DNA of 64,000 bases from CAADGY01 sp900696665 (GTDB lineage Bacteria > Acidobacteriota > Terriglobia > Bryobacterales > Bryobacteraceae). Every line of letters begins with the position of its first letter. Position 1 is the first letter of the stretch. Made by a program: the position numbers and the translations under genes. A model generated the notes under the pieces. It saw only the letters and a program-made list of their open reading frames with translations, was not told the DNA's origin and ran no database searches. This document shows, piece by piece, positions 43,203 to 51,029 of this stretch. The stretch covers positions 16,146 through 80,145 of the forward strand of contig JAPSFM010000014.1 in NCBI GenBank assembly GCA_035063885.1, in the 5' to 3' direction.

Positions 43203-43688
43203 CTACCTGAAGCCCCGCCTCTCCAACAGGCGCAGTTTCTCGTCCAACCCGCCGAGCGCCCGCTGCTTCCGCTGCTCGAAAATCTCTTTACTGAAAACGT
43301 TAATTCTGCCTTTGTAACAGGACAGCCAAACCTGCTGGTTCTCGAGGTTCAACGTCCGGCGCAAGTCTGTGGGCAGCAACAGACGCCCTTGCCCGTCCGG
43401 CTCGGAATCCGCGCCCAGATACGCCGCGATGAACGCCACATCCTCGGCAGCGTCCGGATCCTCACTTGCCTGCTCGAAGAAAATCTCGTTTTCTTTCCAA
43501 ACTGAAATAGGATAAATTCGAGCTATGCGAGTATCCAGGCTGGTAATAAAAACCTTTTCTTGTCCGAAACTCGCTAAATATTGCTGTACGGCCACGGGGA
43601 GCTTGAGGCGGCCTTTTTCATCCACGCGTGCCGGCAGGAACCCCCGGGGAGGCTCGACGACGTCAGCGGGTGTGGGATTTTGATCCAC
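43203..43688 (-). CDS. mraZ: Transcriptional regulator MraZ
   Basis: A 161-residue protein with two AbrB-like SpoVT halves: ARVDEKGRLKLPVAVQQYL near residue 20 and GADSEPDGQGRLLLPTDLRRTL near residue 88, each with the DxxGR signature. It starts with GTG at 43688 and represses the dcw operon in E. coli by binding repeated boxes in its own promoter. Those boxes are present here, the last one overlapping the GTG codon. First gene of the operon. Confidence 0.92.
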   Translation of the reverse strand: MDQNPTPADVVEPPRGFLPARVDEKGRLKLPVAVQQYLASFGQEKVFITSLDTRIARIYPISVWKENEIFFEQASEDPDAAEDVAFIAAYLGADSEPDGQGRLLLPTDLRRTLNLENQQVWLSCYKGRINVFSKEIFEQRKQRALGGLDEKLRLLERRGFR

Positions 43689-43720
43689 CTAGCTCCACTC
43701 ACAACCACTTTTTACCACTG
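43685..43720 (-). promoter_or_regulatory. Four MraZ boxes at 10-bp spacing
   Basis: On the mraZ strand the core GTGG occurs four times with starts exactly 10 bases apart (43718, 43708, 43698, 43688), the first three preceded by AG. E. coli MraZ binds direct repeats with TGGG cores at a 10-base period, so this is a good autoregulatory array. The fourth copy overlaps the GTG start codon. Confidence 0.85.
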
Positions 43721-43725
43721 AATGG

Positions 43726-43754
43726 ATTGTCGCATGGCCTGCCGAAGGTTGCAA
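43726..43754 (-). promoter_or_regulatory. Promoter of the dcw operon
   Basis: TTGCAA (43754-43749), 17 bases, GACAAT (43731-43726). A start near 43719 would fall at the first MraZ box, so bound MraZ would block it. The predicted leader is about 30 bases. Confidence 0.6.
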
Positions 43755-43830
43755 TACTTTTTTCTCATTACTACGCTAAGGTCTACATGTTGTAGTAGGA
43801 GGATACGAGCCGCAACTTCTCGTATCAGGG

Positions 43831-44457
43831 ATGACGAACTCCGTTCCGGAATGGCACGGCGAAAGCGCCCCTGCATGTTACGCTGTACTGGTGCCATCGC
43901 TTTACCATCTGGATCCCGGCCCTGAGTGCCCCGAACTGGTTCGGGCGATCATTGAAATCCCAAAGAACTCGGCGAACAAGTATGAATATGACGGCAAGCT
44001 GGAGCTATTCCGGCTCGACCGTTCTTTGTACTCTCCTATGCATTATCCCGGCGATTACGGCTTCATTCCTGGAACGTTAGCCGAAGACGGGGACCCCATG
44101 GATGTCCTGGTTCTGGTGCAGGAACCCAGCTTTACCGGGTGCATGATCGAAGTACGCCCGGTGGGCATCCTAAACATGGTGGACGACCAGGAAGGAGATC
44201 AGAAGGTGCTAGCCGTACCGAACCGGAATCCGCGCTACAACCAAATCCACACCATGGATCAGATTTTCCCCCATGTGCGCCGGGAAATTGAGCACTTCTT
44301 TGGGATTTATAAGGAATTGGAAGGGCGCGTGACAACGATGCAGGGGTGGGGAGGACCACGCGAGGCACGAAAGGCAATTGTAGAGAGCCGGAACCGCTAC
44401 CTGGAATTGCAGGCGGCCGGCCGGAACGCGGACATCCCGTCCGATTCGCCCTCTTAA
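43831..44457 (+). CDS. ppa: Inorganic pyrophosphatase (family I)
   Basis: A 208-residue enzyme hydrolysing pyrophosphate. Family I residues are visible: Glu/Lys in AIIEIPKNSANKYEYD, Tyr in YPGDYGFIPGT with DGDPMDVLVL (metal-binding aspartates), VGILNMVDDQEGDQKVLAVP and the C-terminal KxW-like QGWGG. The start is uncertain: ATG at 43831 gives a long lead (about 27 residues before LVRAIIEIPK); GTG at 43891 (VPSLYHLDPGP) matches the family better. Neither has a good ribosome site. Divergent from mraZ across 142 bases. Confidence 0.93.
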   Translation: MTNSVPEWHGESAPACYAVLVPSLYHLDPGPECPELVRAIIEIPKNSANKYEYDGKLELFRLDRSLYSPMHYPGDYGFIPGTLAEDGDPMDVLVLVQEPSFTGCMIEVRPVGILNMVDDQEGDQKVLAVPNRNPRYNQIHTMDQIFPHVRREIEHFFGIYKELEGRVTTMQGWGGPREARKAIVESRNRYLELQAAGRNADIPSDSPS

Positions 44458-44508
44458 CCGGGATGGCGCATCAAGGCCGCGCCGGGGCCGAACTTATTCC
44501 TGCGAAGA

Positions 44509-44841
44509 TCACCAGCGATTTCGCCCACCACCGCCACCGGCGCCACGGGAAGACGGCCGCCCGCCGCGGCCACCGCCGCCCGCGCCTCCACCCCCGGTCA
44601 TCGGACGCGCTTCGTTCACAACCAGATTGCGCCCGTGCATGTCTTTACCATTACATACCCGTATCGCAAGATTGGCCTGCGCGGGATCCTCAATTTCGAC
44701 AAACCCAAAACCTCTCGGATCGCCCGAAAACCGATCCCGAATAATTGTGACCGAATCGACTGTTACACCGGACTGAGTGAACCATTCCTGCAGATCAGTC
44801 TCATTTGCTTGGAATGGCAGATTCCCAACGTAAAGTTTCAT
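44509..44841 (-). CDS. Small RNA-binding protein with one RRM and glycine-rich tail
   Basis: A 110-residue protein. Residues 2-78 are an RRM: RNP2 as LYVGNLPF and RNP1 as RGFGFVEI, with the betas intact. The tail is glycine/arginine-rich (GGGGRGGRP...), as in cyanobacterial and proteobacterial Rbp proteins. These bind single-stranded RNA and are often cold-responsive. The long leader (about 330 bases to the next gene) could carry such control. Start at 44841 with AGGA immediately upstream. Confidence 0.9.
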   Translation of the reverse strand: MKLYVGNLPFQANETDLQEWFTQSGVTVDSVTIIRDRFSGDPRGFGFVEIEDPAQANLAIRVCNGKDMHGRNLVVNEARPMTGGGGAGGGGRGGRPSSRGAGGGGGRNRW

Positions 44842-45174
44842 TTCCTGACCAACACTTTCCGGCTAAGGCATCGAATCCCAAGCCAAATATCTGAGAAGAT
44901 CTGACCATGACCGAGGGGAGAAGCAAATATCTCGGGGAATCCGCTTAGTCCAAGGTGAGTCCGACCCTTCTGTAGACCATGTTCTCAGAATTCCCCCTCT
45001 CAATCAAGATGAATGAGGGTATAGGGCCACCCCATTAGGGGGTATTTTCACGGCCCAGATGCTACTTGCCCTGAGGGGACTCGCTTCCATTCCACCTTAG
45101 ATCTTTGGAAATTGACGAGCAGGGCCACGTGAAGACAGGAGGCCTTCAGGTAATTGATACATTACCGCACTACG
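44842..45174 (-). promoter_or_regulatory. 333-base non-coding leader region before the RRM gene
   Basis: No credible reading frame. Two features stand out. The segment CAAATATCT occurs twice (about 44884 and 44925), and an inverted repeat ACCCC...GGGGT lies at 45030-45044 (TACCCC/GGGGTA-like, the form of some NarL/FixJ-type sites). It must hold the RRM promoter and a terminator for the membrane-protein gene upstream. RNA-thermometer or cold-shock leader structure was not tested. Confidence 0.35.
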
Positions 45175-45570
45175 CTAGCTTTTCCAGGGATTCAAAGAGT
45201 TTTCACTGAACAGCGGCTCCGTCTCCACCGACATCAGCACCCAGAATCCATAGGCGCCCAGGATAGAGCCCAGCGGAATGACGGGCAGCAAGAAAGACGA
45301 ACAGATGATGCCCAGAACCCTGCTCCACGGACGCAGATGGAGGAGCCCATAGCCTGCAATGAGCGTCGGAATCGACAGCACGAGTGTAAAGGAAAGCGCC
45401 AGCGCCAGGATTAGTGATGGGGTGGGAACATCCGCCATGCTCATTCCTGCCGACAGGCCCATGAGCGGCCCGAGGCCTCCGGCGGTCAGGATAACCAGCA
45501 GGGAACCGGCACCGCCAATCGCCGCGAATAGCAGGAATAGAATCGCCAGCGTTCTCAGGTGGGTTTCCAT
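45175..45570 (-). CDS. Small membrane protein, three or four helices, function unknown
   Basis: A 131-residue hydrophobic protein. Helices at about 8-30 (LAILFLLFAAIGGAGSLLVIL), 50-73 (PSLILALALSFTLVLSIPTLIAG) and 84-110 (VLGIICSSFLLPVIPLGSILGAYG), with a polar C-terminus (EPLFSENSLNPWKS). I do not recognise a named family, although such DUF-like proteins are common in acidobacteria. It lies 330 bases from the RRM gene and is divergent from the GT2 gene. Confidence 0.65.
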   Translation of the reverse strand: METHLRTLAILFLLFAAIGGAGSLLVILTAGGLGPLMGLSAGMSMADVPTPSLILALALSFTLVLSIPTLIAGYGLLHLRPWSRVLGIICSSFLLPVIPLGSILGAYGFWVLMSVETEPLFSENSLNPWKS

Positions 45571-45793
45571 ATGGCTCGAACCGGTTACATGTCCATTCTA
45601 CTGTTGGCACGCGGGTGCGCAGATGCCCGGAACGCGCATCGCGCGGCGCGGAACTCTCTGCTCATCCGCCAAGATAAACAAATAGAAAGATTTACTTTCC
45701 CTTACTCAACCGTCTTTCCAGTTTCATCGCACGCAAAAGGATGTAGAATAGAGTGGTTCCTGAGCAGTTCGGCAGGCTGATGGTAGATACGCG

Positions 45794-47398
45794 ATGATGC
45801 TCATATCGGCCGAATCCGGCTGGGATCTGTTGTCCAGGAGTCTGTTCGACGATTCCTTCGCCGGGATTCATCAGTTGGAGTGGTTTGACTGGTCTCTTTT
45901 GATTCCCTATTTTCTGATCCTCTCCATCCTGTCTATTTATGGCGTGCACCGTTACGAGGTGATTCGAACCTATCTGCGGCATCGGACGAAACTTCGGACG
46001 ATGCCGGACCGCACGTTCGAACAGTTGCCGCCTGTCACTATCCAGCTTCCCCTTTACAACGAACGCTATGTGGTCGAGCGGTTGCTGGAAGCGGTCTGCC
46101 GCATCGACTATCCCCGGGATCTTCTCCAGATTCAGGTACTGGACGATTCGACGGACGAGACACACCCGTTCACCGGACGGCTGGTAGGCGAATGGGCGGC
46201 TCGCGGATACCCCATCGAGTATCATCATCGCGAGAATCGAGAAGGATTTAAAGCGGGCGCTTTGCAGGAAGGTTTGAAGTCGGCCACTGGGGAACTGGTC
46301 GCCATTTTCGATGCCGACTTCGTACCTCCTCGTGATTTTCTGACCAGAACGGTGGGATTTTTTACGGACCCGCAGGTGGGCGTTGTCCAATCGCGGTGGA
46401 CTTATCTGAACCGGGATTCCAGCCTGCTGACAGAGGTACAGGCGATGCTGCTGGACGCGCATTTCGTGCTGGAACACGCGGCACGGTGCGGACGGGGACT
46501 GTTCTTCAATTTTAACGGAACCGCCGGCATCCTCAGACGGAGCATGATTGAGGACGCGGGCGGGTGGCAACACGACACGCTCACAGAGGATTCGGACCTG
46601 AGCTACCGTGCCCAGCTCAAGGGGTGGCGGTTCGTCTATGTACCGGACGTGGAATGCCCGTCGGAATTACCGGCGGACACCTATGCTTTTCAGGTGCAGC
46701 AGTCGCGGTGGGCCAAGGGACTGACGCAGGTTGCCCGCAAGCTGCTTCCCACCATTCTGCGGGCTCCTATCCCCCTGCGGACCAAAGTCGAAGCGTTCCT
46801 TCACCTGACCCCGAACATTGCCTACCCCCTCATGCTGGCTCTTTCCGCGCTGATGCTCCCGGTCATGATTGTGCGGTTTTACATGGGCTGGTTCCAGATG
46901 GTGACCGTCGATCTCCCGCTAATTATCGCCTCCTTCTGGTCCATCTCCGTCTTTTATGTTTTCGCGCAGAAGGAACTGTCGCCCGGAAGCTGGAAAAAAT
47001 CCATCCTGCTGCTTCCGTTTCTGATAGCGGCGGGCATCGGCCTCACCGTCAGCAACACCCGCGCCGTTCTCGAAGCGCTCCTGGGTGTCCAGACCGCGTT
47101 TGTAAGAACGCCAAAGTTCGCGCTCGGCGGACAACGCGGGAATGTGCGGGCAGTACGGTATCGCAGCCGCAGCGGTTGGTTGCCTTATATCGAACTCGGG
47201 ATTGGATCCTACTTCGTGGTGATGGTTCTGTTTGCCATTGACACGTATAACTTTTTCGCTATTCCCTTCCTGCTGCTGTTTGTCTCCGGCTACTATTGGG
47301 CGGGTTTCTCCACGCTGTACCAGGAATGGCGGGCCAGAATGCGCTGGAAGGAACAGGTGGCGGCCCCGGCGGCGCAAACCCGGCGCGTATCCGGATAG
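45794..47398 (+). CDS. Membrane glycosyltransferase, GT2 family (cellulose-synthase-like)
   Basis: A 534-residue processive-type GT2. One N-terminal helix, then the cytoplasmic GT-A domain: PLYNERYVVERLLEAVCRIDYP, VLDDSTDET, the DxD as IFDADFVPP, the acceptor/base segment TEDSDLSYR (ED) and QVQQSRWAKG (QxxRW). Four or five C-terminal helices follow (TPNIAYPLMLALSALML, LPLIIASFWSISVFYVF, LLPFLIAAGIGL, YFVVMVLFAI). The QxxRW motif fits cellulose, glucomannan or similar polymer synthases; no BcsB/PilZ partner is next to it. The ATG has neighbours 3 bases apart (45794/45797). Confidence 0.9.
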   Translation: MMLISAESGWDLLSRSLFDDSFAGIHQLEWFDWSLLIPYFLILSILSIYGVHRYEVIRTYLRHRTKLRTMPDRTFEQLPPVTIQLPLYNERYVVERLLEAVCRIDYPRDLLQIQVLDDSTDETHPFTGRLVGEWAARGYPIEYHHRENREGFKAGALQEGLKSATGELVAIFDADFVPPRDFLTRTVGFFTDPQVGVVQSRWTYLNRDSSLLTEVQAMLLDAHFVLEHAARCGRGLFFNFNGTAGILRRSMIEDAGGWQHDTLTEDSDLSYRAQLKGWRFVYVPDVECPSELPADTYAFQVQQSRWAKGLTQVARKLLPTILRAPIPLRTKVEAFLHLTPNIAYPLMLALSALMLPVMIVRFYMGWFQMVTVDLPLIIASFWSISVFYVFAQKELSPGSWKKSILLLPFLIAAGIGLTVSNTRAVLEALLGVQTAFVRTPKFALGGQRGNVRAVRYRSRSGWLPYIELGIGSYFVVMVLFAIDTYNFFAIPFLLLFVSGYYWAGFSTLYQEWRARMRWKEQVAAPAAQTRRVSG

Positions 47399-47462
47399 AC
47401 CCATCAAAACGCTTTGAGGCCGCTCTTTGCCAGCGAAGCCGCGCCCGCACAGCCGCCGCGGT

Positions 47463-48347
47463 TTATGCCAGAGCGAGATTCAGATTTTCGATCGCTTCGT
47501 CGATCTCGGCCGTGTTCTTGTAGCCGACAGTCACGGACTGCACGCCAGCCCGGCGAAACGCAAACCGCATCGCCTTCTGGCGATCTTCGCGGCTCGTGAA
47601 TGCGCCTTCGCCGATCAACTTCATACCGATGACACCGATGCCTTCTTTCGCGACCTGCGTGACATGCGACAACACTTCCTTAACGTCACCGGGGCCGTTC
47701 GTGTTGTAGTCTTCGGCGTCCATCCTCGTGCCGTTGTGATTCGTGCGGAACAGCGCAACCTGTAACCACTGATTGCCGGGAAACCGGCGCAACGCGGGCA
47801 GGCCATGAACCGATGCGCCATGGGCGATTACCGCCTTTCTCACCTCGGCTTCCTGCAGACCATCCTGCCAGCGAACCGTGTCCTGCGGCCATGTCGCCGT
47901 GTGCTGCCAGTGAAGCAGCGCGATATCGAAGTACTCTGTGTTGGATAGTTTGCGAAGTTCGTCGATCTTCGCCTGCGGATCTGTGCCCTGGCGCGTGGTG
48001 ACCTTCGTCATCAAACGGTACGTGTCGCGTGGAATGCCTTTCAAGGCGATGCCCAGCATCTGATGCATCTCCCTGTAGGATTCCGCGGTCTCGAAGAACC
48101 GAATGCCGCGATCGTATGCATAGCGGACCAGCCTCGTAAATTCTTCCTGGCCCAACTGGCGCTGCACACGTCCGCCATTACTGCCAGTCCCGAACGCAAG
48201 CCGGGTTACACTCACCCCGGACTTGCCAAGAGTCACCCACTCGGTAGCCGCGTCCTTCGCAGCCGTGAGTGGAAAACTCGACGTCATACCCAGGGCGCCG
48301 GCAGAAAGTCCGGCTCGTAGAAAATCTCTTCGTGATAAAGCAGGCAT
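47463..48347 (-). CDS. Second Tat-exported aldo/keto reductase
   Basis: A 294-residue protein from ATG at 48347 (GAAGGA 3 bases ahead), with Tat signal SRRDFLRAGLSAGALG. Aldo/keto barrel: the usual DTAxxYG is here FETAESYREMH (Glu for the catalytic Asp), then Lys in LMTKVTTRQG and His in LLHWQHTATW. The Asp-to-Glu change and the missing Gly after Tyr suggest a divergent active site. It is a distant paralogue of the gene at 26339. Substrate unknown. Confidence 0.85.
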   Translation of the reverse strand: MPALSRRDFLRAGLSAGALGMTSSFPLTAAKDAATEWVTLGKSGVSVTRLAFGTGSNGGRVQRQLGQEEFTRLVRYAYDRGIRFFETAESYREMHQMLGIALKGIPRDTYRLMTKVTTRQGTDPQAKIDELRKLSNTEYFDIALLHWQHTATWPQDTVRWQDGLQEAEVRKAVIAHGASVHGLPALRRFPGNQWLQVALFRTNHNGTRMDAEDYNTNGPGDVKEVLSHVTQVAKEGIGVIGMKLIGEGAFTSREDRQKAMRFAFRRAGVQSVTVGYKNTAEIDEAIENLNLALA

Positions 48348-48428
48348 CGTTCCTTCTTCCCTCCAATGGCCAAATCTTAGCATGAGCTCCTTGGCCAGGC
48401 TGAACAGACATAACCGGCGCCGCAGCCT

Positions 48429-49883
48429 CTACCAAATTCCGAGGAGACGCCACCATGCGAACCCGATCGTCCCCCAGATCGTGATATTCACAGCCGCCAC
48501 AACGAAGCCCGCTTGCCACCATTTGCTGAGCGGCACATAGTCATGAGCAAAGAACATGGGGCTCGGCGTGGTGCCATAGTTGGTTAGCCCGGCGGAGAGG
48601 TTCGTGAAACAGGCGAAGGCAAACACGACCAGTCCCACGGGCGCACCCTGCGCCACCAGCACCGCCAGAAACGGCGGGTACATCGCGAGAATATGCGCTG
48701 TAATGCTGGCAAAAGCGTAGTGTGCATAGAAATAGATCAGGAGCGCGCTGACGAATAACACCAACCATGTATAGCCGCTAAAAAAGCTTCCGACGGCTTT
48801 CGCAAACTCCGCCGTCACTCCAGCGTCGTTCAAGGCTTTCCCCAGCCGCAGCAAGCCTCCATACCAGATGAAGATATCCCAGGCGGACCGCTCGCTCTTT
48901 ACGTCCTCCCAACTGAGAATACCGGTCAGCAGCAGGGCCGCCGCTCCAAACAGCGCGGTCACCGTGATGTCAATGTTGTGCCAGCCCGATGTTACCCACA
49001 GGCCGCACACCGATATGAATATGACGAACAGGATCTTCTCCCGCCCGCTCATCGGTCCCATCCGGCGGAGTTCGCCCGCGGCAAATGCCGCCGCTTCCGG
49101 AGTTCTCCGGATGGACGGCGGATTGATCTTCATAACCACGAGCGGCACGATGAGCAGCGAGCATAACCCGGGCACAAGGCCGGCCACGAACCAACTGGAC
49201 CACGTCACGCTGTAGCCGAAATCGGCGGCGATCCGGGCCGCTAGCGGATTGCTGGCCTGGCCTGTGAAAAACATAGCCGCCGTCACACAGATGCTCTGGT
49301 ACACCGCAGTCATCAGGAACGATCCCAGCAGTCCCGCCGTCGCGCCGGGGTGCGATCCGTATAGCTCCGCGATGGAGCGGACAATGGGCAGAATCACGCC
49401 GCCGGAACGGGCGCCGTTCGATGGAATGATAGTGGCGAGCACCATATCGGATGCCGCGAGCGCATACGACACTCCGAGGGAGGTTTTGCCAACCGTGCGG
49501 ACGAACAGTAATGCTATGCGCTTTGCCAGTCCCGTGTTCAGCAAGGCACGGGAGATAAAGAACGCCGCCATCACCAGCCATACGGTGGGGTCGGAATACC
49601 CTGCGAGAGACTGCTGGATTGTGAGACCGCCCGATACGGAAGCGATCGTTATGGCGATGAGTACGAGCGCCCCACCAGGAATGGGCTGAAGCACCAGCCC
49701 CGCCACTGTCGCTATGAAAATGCCCAGGAGCCGCCAGGCTTCAGGAGTGAGAGAAGCCGGCCGTGGCAGCACCAGCACAATGAGCGCATAGATCGCGACA
49801 AGTGTAAGCAGCCCGGTGAGGCTGCGCCGTGGGAGACCTGCCGCCGCTACGGGACCGGAGTGGATCTCTGAAGGTTGGGGCAT
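48429..49883 (-). CDS. DASS-family anion/dicarboxylate transporter
   Basis: A 484-residue polytopic protein of the SLC13/DASS family. About 12 hydrophobic segments; the family signatures for sodium and carboxylate binding are visible in IIPSNGARSGGVILPIV and TNYGTTPSPMFFAHDYVP near the C-terminus. Likely imports C4-dicarboxylates, 2-oxoglutarate or citrate with sodium. Start at 49883 (MPQPSE) gives about 20 cytoplasmic residues before the first helix; an ATG 33 bases further upstream is less likely. Confidence 0.88.
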   Translation of the reverse strand: MPQPSEIHSGPVAAAGLPRRSLTGLLTLVAIYALIVLVLPRPASLTPEAWRLLGIFIATVAGLVLQPIPGGALVLIAITIASVSGGLTIQQSLAGYSDPTVWLVMAAFFISRALLNTGLAKRIALLFVRTVGKTSLGVSYALAASDMVLATIIPSNGARSGGVILPIVRSIAELYGSHPGATAGLLGSFLMTAVYQSICVTAAMFFTGQASNPLAARIAADFGYSVTWSSWFVAGLVPGLCSLLIVPLVVMKINPPSIRRTPEAAAFAAGELRRMGPMSGREKILFVIFISVCGLWVTSGWHNIDITVTALFGAAALLLTGILSWEDVKSERSAWDIFIWYGGLLRLGKALNDAGVTAEFAKAVGSFFSGYTWLVLFVSALLIYFYAHYAFASITAHILAMYPPFLAVLVAQGAPVGLVVFAFACFTNLSAGLTNYGTTPSPMFFAHDYVPLSKWWQAGFVVAAVNITIWGTIGFAWWRLLGIW

Positions 49884-49958
49884 CGATGAGGTAAGGACAA
49901 TTCTAACAGCCCGCAAGCGATTCTTCTCTGCATGCGAAACCTTACCTCATCGGGAAAA

Positions 49959-50330
49959 TCAAGGACCGAAAATCTCCAGGATTGCTTTTGCTGCGTCGCG
50001 GGCTTCCAGGTGAATCAGGCCGGCATTAGCTCCGGCTGGCCCGACAACGGCCAGCACCGCCCTGGTTCCAGCCGAGTAGACAAAGATGTGACCCTCGCTC
50101 CCTGCAACCGACACTTCCATCAGCGAACCGGCATTCAGGCTCTCGCTGATCCGGCGGCCCAGGCTCGAAGCCGCCGCCGACATGGCGGCTACGCGCTGTG
50201 GATCGGCGCCGTTCGTGAACGAATGCGCAATCGGCAAGCCTTCCGTAGACGCCACCAGTACACCACGCACCTCGGGCACTGCCGCGCGCAACACCTCCAA
50301 CTCTCTTTGTATCTGCTCCTGCTTCGACAT
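49959..50330 (-). CDS. Roadblock/LC7-domain protein (MglB-like)
   Basis: A 123-residue roadblock protein (start at 50330, MSKQEQIQREL). The whole protein is one roadblock fold: an N-terminal helix, strand RGVLVASTEGLPIA, helix VAAMSAAASSLGRRISESL and strands MEVSVAGSEGHIFVYSAG, LAVVGPAGANAGLIHLEA. MglB-type members act as GTPase-activating partners of Ras-like MglA. No MglA is present in the window, so the partner is elsewhere, or the protein serves another small GTPase. The promoter-side gap to the zinc-binding gene is 183 bases. Confidence 0.85.
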   Translation of the reverse strand: MSKQEQIQRELEVLRAAVPEVRGVLVASTEGLPIAHSFTNGADPQRVAAMSAAASSLGRRISESLNAGSLMEVSVAGSEGHIFVYSAGTRAVLAVVGPAGANAGLIHLEARDAAKAILEIFGP

Positions 50331-50513
50331 CACGATCTCCAATTTTTGCCCTTGCAGCAGCTAGCAGCCGCTATAAGGAAGATCCGCTGTAAGGACTCTG
50401 CCTCCCGTAGGGGATTTAACTAGGATGGGGGATTGCTAGACCCTAAGGCAGCCACAAAAGCTCACTACCGCATGGAATTTGCGATCCGGACCCTACACAA
50501 TAAAAGTGGGCGT

Positions 50514-51029
50514 ATGAGCACCTGCCTTCAGTGCGGGCGACCGATGCCGCTGCTGCACCGGTTGCTGGGCAAACAACAGTTCTGTTCCGCGGCACATCGC
50601 AAGCTTTTTCAGGAGGAATACAACCAATCGGCGTTGTTGCGTTTACAGGCTGTTGGGGAAGCGATGACGCGTGCATCCGCGCCCGCGCCTCCTCCTCCCG
50701 CACCTGCGTCAGAGACCGATCCCCCGCAATGCGGATTCGTGTGCTTCCCCTTGGAGGTTGAGTGCAGCACAACGGTGGAGCCATTTCCGGACTTGCTGCC
50801 GGAAGTATGCGCTCCGGCGCCGGTCATTCCCGCCCTTGCGCTCGCACAACTGGCACCGCTTGCCCGGCCGGCGCAACCCACGCAAAGCGCCAGCCTGGCC
50901 GGCTCTTTCGAGGAGCCATGGATGGAGTTCGTCGACCAGAGCCTGATCGATGCGGTTGTCAGGAGTGGCGGTCCCTTTTCAGTGCCTGAGTCTGTTCCGG
51001 CTACTGCTTCCCGCGAAATCGGAAGGTAA
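50514..51029 (+). CDS. Small zinc-binding-domain protein with Pro/Ala-rich linker
   Basis: A 171-residue protein from ATG at 50514. The first 45 residues form a short zinc motif C-x2-C-x16-C-x3-H (C4, C7, C24, H28: CLQCGRPMPLL...FCSAAHRKLFQEEYNQSALLRLQ). The rest is a low-complexity region rich in Pro and Ala (APAPPPPAPASETDPP) with no domain. I recognise the N-terminus as a recurring acidobacterial module, usually the head of unrelated tails. It overlaps the end of the TonB receptor by 29 bases on opposite strands. Function unknown. Confidence 0.6.
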   Translation: MSTCLQCGRPMPLLHRLLGKQQFCSAAHRKLFQEEYNQSALLRLQAVGEAMTRASAPAPPPPAPASETDPPQCGFVCFPLEVECSTTVEPFPDLLPEVCAPAPVIPALALAQLAPLARPAQPTQSASLAGSFEEPWMEFVDQSLIDAVVRSGGPFSVPESVPATASREIGR

